Shown here piece after piece: positions 1 through 6,232 of a stretch of DNA of 25,794 nt. A model generated the notes under the pieces. That model searched no databases. It was not told the origin of the DNA and saw only the letters and a list, made by a program, of their open reading frames with translations. The DNA lies in contig JAVMKL010000155.1 of assembly GCA_031732875.1 (NCBI GenBank), positions 1 through 25,794 of the forward strand, given 5' to 3'. Made by a program: the position numbers and the translations under genes. Positions within the stretch are counted from its first letter, which is position 1, and every line of letters begins with the position of its first letter. Source of the stretch: JAVMKJ01 sp031732875 (GTDB lineage: Bacteria > Pseudomonadota > Gammaproteobacteria > Competibacterales > Competibacteraceae).

Positions 1-42
1 TGTCGTTCCGGCCAGCAAGAGCATCAACAGGGTTTTGCGCAT
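1..42 (-). CDS. N-terminal fragment of a probable exported protein (runs off the window)
   Basis: On the minus strand an ATG at 40-42 opens a frame that leaves the window after 14 codons. It reads Met-Arg-Lys followed by a run of Leu/Met and then Leu-Ala-Gly, which is the usual n-region and hydrophobic core of a signal peptide. A purine-rich stretch (CCGGAGAACG) lies just upstream of the ATG and could serve as ribosome binding site. The product cannot be identified from this little sequence. Whether it is a lipoprotein or a plain secreted protein cannot be told because the cleavage region is missing. Confidence 0.45.
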   Translation of the reverse strand, partial: MRKTLLMLLLAGTT

Positions 43-115
43 CGTCGTTCTCCGGGTCAGGATGATGATGAATGATTGCGATCAGTACAATCGAATATTC
101 AAGCCCATTATTCCG

Positions 116-616
116 CTAATGGAACCCAAACCGCGGATCTTCGAACCACCCCGGCGCCCACGTATATAGCGTGGCTTTTTCCGTACGCTGGGGAACAAGC
201 GTGGTCGATAGGGACGGCGGCGCGAGTGATGTGGTCGAGGATTTTCCCGTCGGCGAGGGGTGGGAAGGTGCGCGCTCCAGAGCAGCTTGGGCGGTCAGTC
301 GAGTCTCGGCGACACCCTGTTGAATCGCGGCATCCACTGGGGAGCGTGACTCATTGGCTGAGGAAACCATCTCCAAATAAAGCGCAACGGCTTGCCCGGC
401 CTGTTGACACAGGGGTTCGGGCTGATGCTTGGCTCGCAATTTTTCCCGAAAAGCAGGCAAGCTCCGCCGATCCATCGGTTTGAAGTTATACTTGTGACAG
501 AAGTCCAGATAATAGCGCAGCCACTTGTGATAGTGCGGACGCTGCCCGGCTATGATGTTCTGCTGCGCCAATCGTGCCTCGTAGCGACGGGCGAGTTCCG
601 GGAAGACGGCGAGCAC
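116..616 (-). pseudogene. Truncated integron-integrase-like protein, N-terminal part only
   Basis: The 166-aa frame opens with GTG at 616; no in-frame ATG lies between it and the upstream stop. Residues about 10-85 are helical and rich in Arg, Lys and aromatics (HYHKWLRYYLDFCHKYNFKP, then SLPAFREKL). This resembles the extra N-terminal core-binding (SAM-like) domain seen, as I recall, in many environmental integron integrases. The rest is Pro/Ser/Thr-rich and stops at 116. The tyrosine-recombinase catalytic domain with its Arg-His-Arg-Tyr residues is missing, since full integrases have well over 300 residues. The gene points away from a cassette row, which is the standard integron layout and the strongest support for the call. 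It could instead be the remnant of another tyrosine recombinase. Confidence 0.55.
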
Positions 617-629
617 AGGACTTCCTGGG

Positions 630-657
630 TTGAAAGGCTGGCGATGAATGATATACT
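630..657 (+). promoter_or_regulatory. Candidate sigma-70 promoter towards the cassettes (Pc-like)
   Basis: TTGAAA at 630-635 and TATACT at 652-657 are separated by 16 bp. Both hexamers are one or two bases from consensus. The site lies just outside the start of the integrase fragment and points at the first cassette, the position and direction expected for an integron Pc promoter. It is seen in sequence only; no transcription data. Confidence 0.4.
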
Positions 658-665
658 GCTAATAA

Positions 666-695
666 AATTTAGCAATATCAATTAATTATTGTCAA
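666..695 (-). promoter_or_regulatory. Candidate sigma-70 promoter for the integrase fragment
   Basis: Read on the minus strand, a perfect TTGACA (690-695) is followed after 18 bp by TAAATT (666-671). Transcription would start near 659, about 40 bp before the GTG of the integrase fragment. The surrounding 40 bp are very AT-rich, so chance matches are possible. Confidence 0.4.
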
Positions 696-727
696 CCATG
701 GCGGCTTACCGTAGATAGGCGGAAACT

Positions 728-816
728 ACATAACAACCACGCGGATCAAGCCGACTTCAGGCGAAAAAGCCTACGGCTTTCTCGCTTTTCGCGGCTTATC
801 TGCCGCCCCGTTAGGA
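728..816 (+). repeat. attC-like recombination site 1 (integron)
   Basis: The outer R''-like end ACATAAC (728-734) and the R'-like end GTTAGGA (810-816) flank an imperfect hairpin. Inside, AAGCCG (748-753) pairs with CGGCTT (792-797), and a central stem GCGA..AAGCC/GGCTT..TCGC closes around a TAC loop. Unpaired bases interrupt the arms, as is usual for attC sites. No gene lies between it and the integrase, so it either belongs to a gene-less first cassette or is fused to attI. The TTAGGAG at its right end doubles as the ribosome binding site of the next gene. Confidence 0.65.
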
Positions 817-822
817 GTCATT

Positions 823-1746
823 ATGCGGCGTGATGGCAAGAAACTCGAGGCGTTGGTAGCTTTCGTTGAGCAAGCCTTAGTTCCGAAAGGGTTCAATGTT
901 GAAACCAACGAACGAGTCTTCAACGACGAAGGTATTCAAATTGCAGAATTTGACGTGAAGGTAGAAGGCAAAGTTGGATCCACGGATATTAGTTGGTTGA
1001 TAGAGTGCCGTGATCGACCCGCCGAAGGTCCGGCTCCTGGGTCATGGATTGAACAGCTCGTTGGAAGGCGTACTAGGTTCAGATTCAACAAGATTACGGC
1101 GGTTTCGACCACGGGTTTTGCAATCGGTGCAGCGGATTTCGCAAAAGAGGCCGGTATTGAAACGCGCGTTGTTGAATCTTTAGCACCCGAGCACTTTCCC
1201 TGGGTCGTTATTCAAGAACTTCCGTTAATCACCAATACTCCACAATTGTGCCGTGCATACCTCCTACTCGCCGAAAATGCAACCGATGAGGAAAGGGAGG
1301 CGCTTTCTGATGCTATTAGGGATCGTGGAGCTACTGATCGGATTCTAGAGCATCATGAAACGCGGACACCGGTTTCAGGACACTCGGCGTTTTTTCAGGC
1401 GATACAGGAACTTGATAATGCATTCGATGGGATCGAGCCAAACGGGCCAGGCCGAGATATCAGATTGGACGTAAGATTCGTGCCCGGCGGTGCTCACTAC
1501 GTCGTTCAAACATCCATCGGCCCGTTGAGAATTGACAGGATCATATTTGAGGGGTCCTTGCTTTGTCACAAGTCGAACTTGCCTATAACTGTGGCGGAAG
1601 AGTACCGTGACAATGAAACGGGCCAGATCATTTCTCAATTTGTCGCGTTCGAGCCCCAACGTATGATGGACGTAAACATGAGGTTTGAAATGCATAAACT
1701 ATCAGAAACTGGAGAGACCCACGTGATACTGCGCGGTGTGAAATGA
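823..1746 (+). CDS. Mrr-like restriction-endonuclease-fold protein (integron cassette gene)
   Basis: A 307-aa protein opens with ATG at 823, with TAGGAG 7 bp upstream formed by the end of the preceding attC. The first 120 residues look like a PD-(D/E)XK nuclease core of the Mrr type. There is an N-terminal helix with Glu9, Asp44 after a beta strand, then Glu61-Cys-Arg63 in place of the usual Glu-X-Lys. The strand and helix after it (ITAVSTTGFAIGAADFAKEA, about 91-110) match the typical Mrr pattern of a strand ending in Ser-Thr-x-Gly-Phe followed by an Ala-rich helix. Residues 120-307 are a second domain I do not recognise. Because Arg replaces Lys, it may be inactive or altered. Its GC content is lower than in the nif region. 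A DNA-cleaving defence or repair role is inference only. Confidence 0.6.
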   Translation: MRRDGKKLEALVAFVEQALVPKGFNVETNERVFNDEGIQIAEFDVKVEGKVGSTDISWLIECRDRPAEGPAPGSWIEQLVGRRTRFRFNKITAVSTTGFAIGAADFAKEAGIETRVVESLAPEHFPWVVIQELPLITNTPQLCRAYLLLAENATDEEREALSDAIRDRGATDRILEHHETRTPVSGHSAFFQAIQELDNAFDGIEPNGPGRDIRLDVRFVPGGAHYVVQTSIGPLRIDRIIFEGSLLCHKSNLPITVAEEYRDNETGQIISQFVAFEPQRMMDVNMRFEMHKLSETGETHVILRGVK

Positions 1747-1747
1747 C

Positions 1748-1840
1748 TCCTAACTATGCGTTCAAGCTGACTGCGGAACCCGCTCTTCGCGCTGACCGTT
1801 GCATCTCGCACCTCGGCGGCTTAACGTGGCATAAGCATTA
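1748..1840 (+). repeat. attC-like site 2, partly decayed
   Basis: Just after the nuclease gene, CCTAACTATGC continues with GTTCAAGC. This pairs with GCTTAAC..GGCATA near 1820-1833, giving two paired blocks (TATGC/GCATA and GTTCAAGC/GCTTAAC). A long asymmetric spacer lies between them. The expected GTTRRRY right end is not present; the sequence there is AAGCATTAC. The site therefore looks like an attC whose right boundary has been altered. Confidence 0.5.
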
Positions 1841-1858
1841 CAGCATTGAGAAGTGCAC

Positions 1859-2203
1859 ATGCGACAGATCACTACTTATTTCACAATAAAGCTTCAACTC
1901 CCTCAAGCAGCGCCAAGCTCGCTGTTTGTGCAAGACCAAAAAGAAGAACTGTTTCTTGGCCCACATGTTCGTCTTTGCAGCTTTCTTGGCATGGCTCACA
2001 TTGAGTCGGCTGCTCTCGCACACCAATTTGCAGAAGCTTGCGCTCCGTCTTTGCAGAGGCGCTATGGCGACGAAACCAAGCTGGAAGTTGTCTCTTGGGA
2101 AGCTACGGAACACAAGAAACTGGCAGTCAGAATACAGAAGGACACTGAGGTAGTTCGCAAGCGCCTTGTTGCTGGCAATTTCACACCCAACAAAACACCG
2201 TAA
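1859..2203 (+). CDS. Cassette protein of unknown function (114 aa)
   Basis: I do not recognise this protein. ATG at 1859 is preferred because GAGAAG lies about 6 bp upstream; a GTG two codons earlier (1853) is also possible. The gene starts shortly after one attC-like site, and its TAA at 2201-2203 lies inside the next attC site, as is common for integron cassettes. The protein is soluble, with no signal peptide or membrane segment. It has a Gln/Pro-rich start, a middle section with Phe-Leu-Gly-Met and His/Ala-rich helices, and a Lys/Arg-rich C-terminus. GC content is clearly lower than in the nif genes. Confidence 0.55.
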   Translation: MRQITTYFTIKLQLPQAAPSSLFVQDQKEELFLGPHVRLCSFLGMAHIESAALAHQFAEACAPSLQRRYGDETKLEVVSWEATEHKKLAVRIQKDTEVVRKRLVAGNFTPNKTP

Positions 2204-2285
2204 CTATGCCCAACAAAGCACTCCAGCCGACTGTTTTGCCTCCGTTTCGCTGCGGCAAAGCGGAGGCTGAGTTTGGGCGTTAGGC
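2198..2285 (+). repeat. attC recombination site 3 (integron)
   Basis: The left end CCGTAAC continues as TATGCCCAAC and CTCCAGCCGACT. The right half reads GGCTGAGTTTGGGC and ends in GTTAGGC (2279-2285), a perfect GTTRRRY core site. GCCCAAC pairs with GTTTGGGC, and CAGCC with GGCTG. An inner stem GCCTCCG/CGGAGGC adds further pairing. The order of paired blocks and the unpaired bases between them are those of a classical attC. The preceding gene ends within it. Confidence 0.8.
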
Positions 2286-2407
2286 TGCAGTACTATTGGC
2301 TCAAATTCAGGCCTTCGCAGCCAGAATACGGGGTACCGACAGGCGTGGATTCCTTGGCATGTGCCGGAATTCTGGCTTGAATGTTCCACTACAGAGAGGT
2401 TGTCAAA

Positions 2408-2671
2408 ATGACTACGGTAATCGCGGTGCATGATGTGGATGACGTGGCTCACTGGCTGAGTTCGCCCAAGCGAGCCGAATTCTTTGGTGCGCACGGGATG
2501 ACTGTAAGAACGTTTGTCAGTCCCGTCGGGAGAAACCGAGTGGGGCTCATCATCGAGAACGTGCCCAGTCTCGAGGCCCTCACTGAAGCCCTTCAGGGTG
2601 CTGATGCGGCCGAGGCAATGAAGTACGACGGAGTGCATCCGGACACTGTGGAGCTCTTCGTAGCGTCGTAG
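2408..2671 (+). CDS. Small conserved hypothetical protein (87 aa), possible dimeric alpha/beta barrel fold
   Basis: ATG at 2408 follows AGAGAGG, a good ribosome binding site; an upstream in-frame start at 2381 lacks one. The sequence begins with a strand-like MTTVIAVHDVDD, then HWLSSPKRAEFFGAHGM. It has a second strand around NRVGLIIENVP, an acidic Ala-rich helix (EALQGADAAEAMKYDGV) and a C-terminal strand. This pattern is known to me from short uncharacterised proteins in soil bacteria that look like ferredoxin-fold (ABM/Dabb-like) domains. No catalytic residues are evident. It lies alone between attC site 3 and the inverted repeat at 2681-2731, so it is a single-gene cassette. Confidence 0.6.
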   Translation: MTTVIAVHDVDDVAHWLSSPKRAEFFGAHGMTVRTFVSPVGRNRVGLIIENVPSLEALTEALQGADAAEAMKYDGVHPDTVELFVAS

Positions 2672-2680
2672 CCAGCCGTT

Positions 2681-2731
2681 GACCGCTCGACTGGCGCTTG
2701 AACCGCGTTTCCCTCGCCAGTTAGGGCGGTG
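2681..2731 (+). repeat. Imperfect inverted repeat, possible diverged attC site 4
   Basis: GACCGCTCGACTGGCG (2681-2696) pairs imperfectly with CGCCAGTTAGGGCGGTGA (2715-2732). The right arm holds GTTAGGG (2720-2726), one base off the GTTRRRY core. There is no AAC-type left core at the matching place, so the site does not meet the full attC pattern. Its position between two cassette-like genes favours attC origin. Confidence 0.35.
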
Positions 2732-2778
2732 AAGCGCTCGGCATTATGGTCGGACGAATGAAACCGATGAAGAGCAAA

Positions 2779-3174
2779 ATGCGTAACGTAGAAACGGTGC
2801 ACGCAATCTACGAGGCGTTCGGACGTGGCGATGTCGCGACGATCCTTGACAAGCTGGACGACGCTGTCAAATGGGAGACAACCGTACCGGTGCCAGACGT
2901 GCCGTGGCTGCAAGCACGCTGCGGAAAAGCAAATATCGCGGCGTTCTTCGAGTCAATGGCACCGCTTGAGATCAACCGCTTTGAACCGCACATGATCTTC
3001 GACGGCGGTGACAAGATCTTCGTGCTGATTGCGTTTGAGGCTACGGCCTTTGGCAAACGCTACTCGTTTCCCAACAACGGTCACCTCTGGCAGTTCAATG
3101 CGGCTGGCAAGGTCGTCAAGTACGACCACGTTACAGACACCGCCCAGATGATTAGGATGGCCAAGGGAAAATGA
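2779..3174 (+). CDS. NTF2-like / SnoaL-like protein
   Basis: The protein is about 131 aa if it starts at ATG 2779, which has GAAGAG 4-5 bp upstream; in-frame ATGs at 2746, 2758 and 2767 are weaker. The first helix (NVETVHAIYEAFGRGDVATI) is the typical opening of the SnoaL / ketosteroid-isomerase-like superfamily. A Trp-rich segment (VKWETTVP), an acidic strand pair (MIFDGGDKIFVLIAFEATAF) and a final strand with KVVKYDHVTD follow. Members form a cone-shaped alpha+beta barrel that binds small hydrophobic molecules; many are isomerases or cyclases and many are of unknown role. The substrate cannot be predicted here. It lies in the cassette region, and no clear attC separates it from the next gene. 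Confidence 0.7.
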   Translation: MRNVETVHAIYEAFGRGDVATILDKLDDAVKWETTVPVPDVPWLQARCGKANIAAFFESMAPLEINRFEPHMIFDGGDKIFVLIAFEATAFGKRYSFPNNGHLWQFNAAGKVVKYDHVTDTAQMIRMAKGK

Positions 3175-3369
3175 CCATTGCCGGGGCCGGTCGGCGCAAG
3201 GTGTCCGATAGGAAAACTGACTAATCGGGTAACCGGGGATTTCTACCCCACCACCGGCATGCGGGTCCGCGCCGGACGGTTCCCGAGCAGGGAGCGCACG
3301 ATGGGGTCAGGCATAAGGCGACATGCACCTGAACGTCACTATCATCCAATCTACAGAAAGGAGAGTTTG
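3175..3369 (+). other. Gap between two cassette genes, no attC recognised
   Basis: These 195 bp hold several GC-rich imperfect repeats (for example CCGGGGATTTCTACCCC near 3233) but no R''/R' pair or long hairpin of the attC kind. The frame of the downstream gene is open back to 3178. The strong ribosome binding site at 3358-3364 argues that translation begins at 3370, so most of this stretch is untranslated. Confidence 0.4.
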
Positions 3370-4098
3370 ATGACCATTACGAACAGGCAGTCCGGGACGA
3401 ACGTGCATGAAGTTGCTGAAGGGATCTACCGCATCAACACGCCGATTGTAATCGAAGGTGCAGTCGGATTCTCGTTCAACCAGTACCTCATCGTGGATGA
3501 TGACTCATTGCTCTTCCACACCGGCCCGCGAAAGATGTTTTCACTGGTACGTGAAGCCGTGGCGAGCGTTTTGCCGGTCGAGAGGTTGCGCTACATCGCA
3601 TTTTCCCATGTGGAAGCCGACGAGTGCGGCTCGCTCAATGAATGGCTTGGTGCCGCTCCACAGTCTGTACCGTTGTGCGGCACTGTAGCCGCCATGGTAT
3701 CGATCAATGACCTTGCCGATCGGGCGCCCCGTCCCTTGGCCGATGGAGAGCTGCTCCCTCTGGGCAAGCACTCCGTGCGTTGGTTCGACACACCGCATCT
3801 GCCTCACGCGTGGGAATGCGGTTTTCTGATGGAAGAAGGAACAAAGACCCTGCTATGTGGCGATCTGTTCACGCAGGGAGGCGCGGATCTTCCACCCATC
3901 ACGGAGTCGGACATTCTTGGGCCGAGCGAGGCTTTCCGCCACGAAATGGATTACTTCTCGCACACAAAGAACGCACGTGCGATGCTGGAGAGGTTAGCCT
4001 CGACGAATCCAACAACACTCGCTTGCATGCACGGCAGCGCATGGCGCGGTGATGGCGCGAAACTACTACGTGCTCTCGCTGAAGCGCTATCTTCGTAA
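3370..4098 (+). CDS. Metallo-beta-lactamase-fold protein, flavodiiron/ODP-like
   Basis: The protein has 242 aa. ATG at 3370 follows AAAGGAGAG, an excellent ribosome binding site. It carries the ligand series of the flavodiiron-type branch: His80-Val-Glu82-Ala-Asp84-Glu85 (FSHVEADECGSLNEW), a His-containing HLPHAWECG segment, Asp in LLCGDLFTQGG and a late CMHGSAW His. In canonical flavodiiron proteins the residue after Asp84 is usually His; here it is Glu, as I recall for many stand-alone oxygen-binding di-iron (ODP-like) proteins. It has no flavodoxin domain. A role in oxygen or NO reduction or sensing is possible but inferred. The attC site after it (4147-4218) places it in the cassette array, though its length is large for a cassette. 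Confidence 0.75.
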   Translation: MTITNRQSGTNVHEVAEGIYRINTPIVIEGAVGFSFNQYLIVDDDSLLFHTGPRKMFSLVREAVASVLPVERLRYIAFSHVEADECGSLNEWLGAAPQSVPLCGTVAAMVSINDLADRAPRPLADGELLPLGKHSVRWFDTPHLPHAWECGFLMEEGTKTLLCGDLFTQGGADLPPITESDILGPSEAFRHEMDYFSHTKNARAMLERLASTNPTTLACMHGSAWRGDGAKLLRALAEALSS

Positions 4099-4146
4099 CC
4101 ATGCTTGACTCGCGCTTCGATCAGGACGTGTGGTGAGAACGCCGCC

Positions 4147-4218
4147 GTCCAACAAGGCACTCCAGCCGACCGCTCAACCGCTGCGCGGTTTCGCGTCGGC
4201 TGTGCTTCGTCGTTGGGC
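4147..4218 (+). repeat. attC recombination site 5 (integron)
   Basis: GTCCAAC (4147-4153) matches RYYYAAC perfectly and GTTGGGC (4212-4218) matches GTTRRRY perfectly. Between them GGCAC..AGCCGAC pairs with GTCGGCT GTGC, and AACCGC with GCGGTT around a TGC loop. Beyond the core, GCCGCC pairs with GGCGGC, and ATCAGGAC (4120-4127) with GTCCTGAT (4222-4229), so the foldback extends outside the usual limits. This is one of the clearest attC sites in the window. Confidence 0.8.
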
Positions 4219-4231
4219 GGCGTCCTGATTG

Positions 4232-4612
4232 ATGCTGATCTATCAGATCCTGTTTGGCCTGTTCGCCCTCTCCGTTCCGACAATTGGACTGATCGTCGTG
4301 CTGCGTCTTTTGTGGTCCGCCTACCAAGCCTTTCGTGCATCTCGAATCAAGCTTGCGGCACTCTCAGTCCTGGCCTTTGTCTGCCTTGTTGCACTGTCTG
4401 TTGCCGTAGCCGCTGTCTGGTTTGGGTACGCGGTGGCCCATTCGAAGAAGGATATCTGGAGCGATCTCACAGTCATTCTTTTCACAGGGCTCCCGTTCTA
4501 CGTTGTGTCTTACTCGCTATGGCGTATGGCAAAGCGTTTTCAGTCGGCGCTTAGCGTACGGTCCGCCCAGCCCGGCGTTGCAGAGGACGCACCGCAAGCG
4601 ACGCGCCGCTGA
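4232..4612 (+). CDS. Small integral membrane protein, function unknown
   Basis: A 126-aa protein starting with ATG at 4232, 14 bp after attC site 5. Hydrophobic stretches at about residues 2-28 (LIYQILFGLFALSVPTIGL), 40-68 (LAALSVLAFVCLVALSVAVA) and 80-97 (LTVILFTGLPFYVVSYSLW) predict three membrane helices. A basic loop (SAYQAFRASRIK) lies between the first two. The tail (SAQPGVAEDAPQATRR) is hydrophilic. The DNA of this tail runs into GCGCCGCTGAACTTTGACGTTGAAAC, which may be the remains of another attC. No conserved domain is recognised. It is a cassette-type gene by position. Confidence 0.6.
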   Translation: MLIYQILFGLFALSVPTIGLIVVLRLLWSAYQAFRASRIKLAALSVLAFVCLVALSVAVAAVWFGYAVAHSKKDIWSDLTVILFTGLPFYVVSYSLWRMAKRFQSALSVRSAQPGVAEDAPQATRR

Positions 4613-4731
4613 ACTTTGACGTTGAAACGATCATTCTGAGTACGTCCTGCGGTGAGCCTCCCATGCGGTACCCTACTTTCATCGTCGAGGGTATCAAGAC
4701 CTGACATGACTGTTCGGCGCACCGCCATCTC

Positions 4732-6147
4732 TCAGGCCGGTGTGATGTTTCGGTTCGTGCGGAACACGTTCCGCGGATCCCATTTCGCCTTAACCTCGGC
4801 GAGCCGTTCGAGTCCCTTGCCGAGCGCCGCCTTGATGCGTTCGGGACTTTCGTCCTCCGTCAGGAAGTTGATGTACGTGCCGCCGGTGGAGAACGATTTC
4901 ATCTCGTTCCACGCATCGCGCGCCCAATCGATGTTCGCCGGGTCGTCCACGGCGTTTTCCCACGACGCCGCAATATTGAGCACGTAGCGGGCATCGCGGT
5001 TGCCGACGGGAGAGTGCTCCTCTCCGAGCTGATTCAGAGCACCTTCGATTTGGAACAGAATCACCGCGGAGTGAGGCGACCGAATCTTGGCAGCATGTTC
5101 GATGACCTTCTCGCAAAGGGCGGGGTCGATACGCGGGAGGTACTCGCTCTTCCAGTAGTAGCGCCGGCCCTTCGGCTGGGTCGCATCGAGCAGCGACTGC
5201 ATCTGCGCGTACGGCCGGCGCACGAGCACATCACCAACAGGCTTGCCGAACGCCTTGATGGGGGCGACGACCTTCTCGCCCTCCTCGGGTCTCCCGCTGT
5301 AGCAGGCCAGCATCGCCACGATCGGCTTTCCATGTATCTCTTTCGGAAGCCACGGCGCTGGGGGTGCCGGGCGCATGAGCGCGACGAGCGTGAGTTCGGG
5401 CGGGGCAGTCGCGGCGAGCGTTCGATACAGCTCGAGCACCCGGGGCGCCTCGCTGGCCGGCCAGGCGACGAGGCCGCCGACGATCTCGGGACCAACGGGG
5501 AACAGCGCGTAATCGATGCCGGTCACGATGCCGAAGTTCCCGCCACCCCCCCGCAGTCCCCAGAAGAGGTCCGCGTTCTCGTCGCTGCTCGCCCGCGCCA
5601 GGCGGGCGTCGGCGGTCACGACGTTCATCCCGACGACGTTGTCCGACGTCCAGCCCCAACGCCGCGTCAGGTAGCCGAAGCCACCGCCCAAGGTGAGTCC
5701 CGCGATGCCGGTGAGCGAGACGAAACCAAGGACGGTAGCGACCCCGTGCACCTGCGTTTCGCGATCCACATCGCCGAGCAGGCACCCCGCCTGCGCGTGG
5801 GCGACCTTGTTCTGGGGGTCCACCCACACGCCGCGCATGAGCGACAGGTCGAGCATCAGCGCGCCGTCGGCCGTGGCCAGACCCGCGATGTTGTGCCCTC
5901 CCCCTTTGATGCAGAGCAGGATGTCGTTGTCGCGCGCGAACTGCACGCACGCGATCACGTCGGCACTACCGAGGCAGCGCGCGACGGCGACGGGCCTTCG
6001 ATCAATCATGGCGTTCCAGACGGTTCGAGACTCCTCATAGCCGACGTCACCAGGCAGCAACACAGATCCCCGGAGACGCATCTTTAAACCGTCGATTGCG
6101 TCCTGCTTCAGGTCGATCTCGCGACCTTGTGTCGTTGTCGCTCTCAT
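4732..6147 (-). CDS. FAD-linked oxidoreductase (berberine-bridge-enzyme type)
   Basis: The protein has 471 aa. ATG at 6147 is preceded by GAAGGAG; an upstream in-frame ATG at 6183 lacks one. The N-terminal FAD-binding PCMH domain has IKGGGHNIAG (about residues 84-93), whose His is the usual site of covalent 8-alpha-histidyl FAD. It also has LTGIAGLTLGGGFGYLTRRWG and LFWGLRGGGGNFGIVT. Where bicovalent members have a second attachment Cys in the GxxCDN segment, this protein has Ser (GWTSDN), suggesting a single covalent bond. The C-terminal WDPRNVFRTNRNI is the typical berberine-bridge ending. Such enzymes oxidise sugars, alkaloids or other alcohols and amines with oxygen; the substrate is unknown here. 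It stands alone and runs convergently to the last cassette gene. Confidence 0.85.
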   Translation of the reverse strand: MRATTTQGREIDLKQDAIDGLKMRLRGSVLLPGDVGYEESRTVWNAMIDRRPVAVARCLGSADVIACVQFARDNDILLCIKGGGHNIAGLATADGALMLDLSLMRGVWVDPQNKVAHAQAGCLLGDVDRETQVHGVATVLGFVSLTGIAGLTLGGGFGYLTRRWGWTSDNVVGMNVVTADARLARASSDENADLFWGLRGGGGNFGIVTGIDYALFPVGPEIVGGLVAWPASEAPRVLELYRTLAATAPPELTLVALMRPAPPAPWLPKEIHGKPIVAMLACYSGRPEEGEKVVAPIKAFGKPVGDVLVRRPYAQMQSLLDATQPKGRRYYWKSEYLPRIDPALCEKVIEHAAKIRSPHSAVILFQIEGALNQLGEEHSPVGNRDARYVLNIAASWENAVDDPANIDWARDAWNEMKSFSTGGTYINFLTEDESPERIKAALGKGLERLAEVKAKWDPRNVFRTNRNITPA

Positions 6148-6232
6148 GGTCGAGTCTCCTTCAGGTGGGTAGCCTTTCAACAAGCCCGGACAGAAAACAA
6201 ACCTGCGGTATCATCCGAAAAATACTGCGCGA

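Noticed and set aside
4575..4628. Possible further attC at the end of the small membrane protein gene (GCCGCTGAACTTTGACGTTGAAAC)
   Set aside because: The right end looks like an attC end, but no matching left core or long hairpin could be drawn.
5014..6087. Long plus-strand open frame opposite the FAD oxidoreductase gene
   Set aside because: It is a GC-rich shadow: Arg/Asp/His-rich low-complexity product, no ribosome binding site, while the minus-strand protein has clear family motifs.
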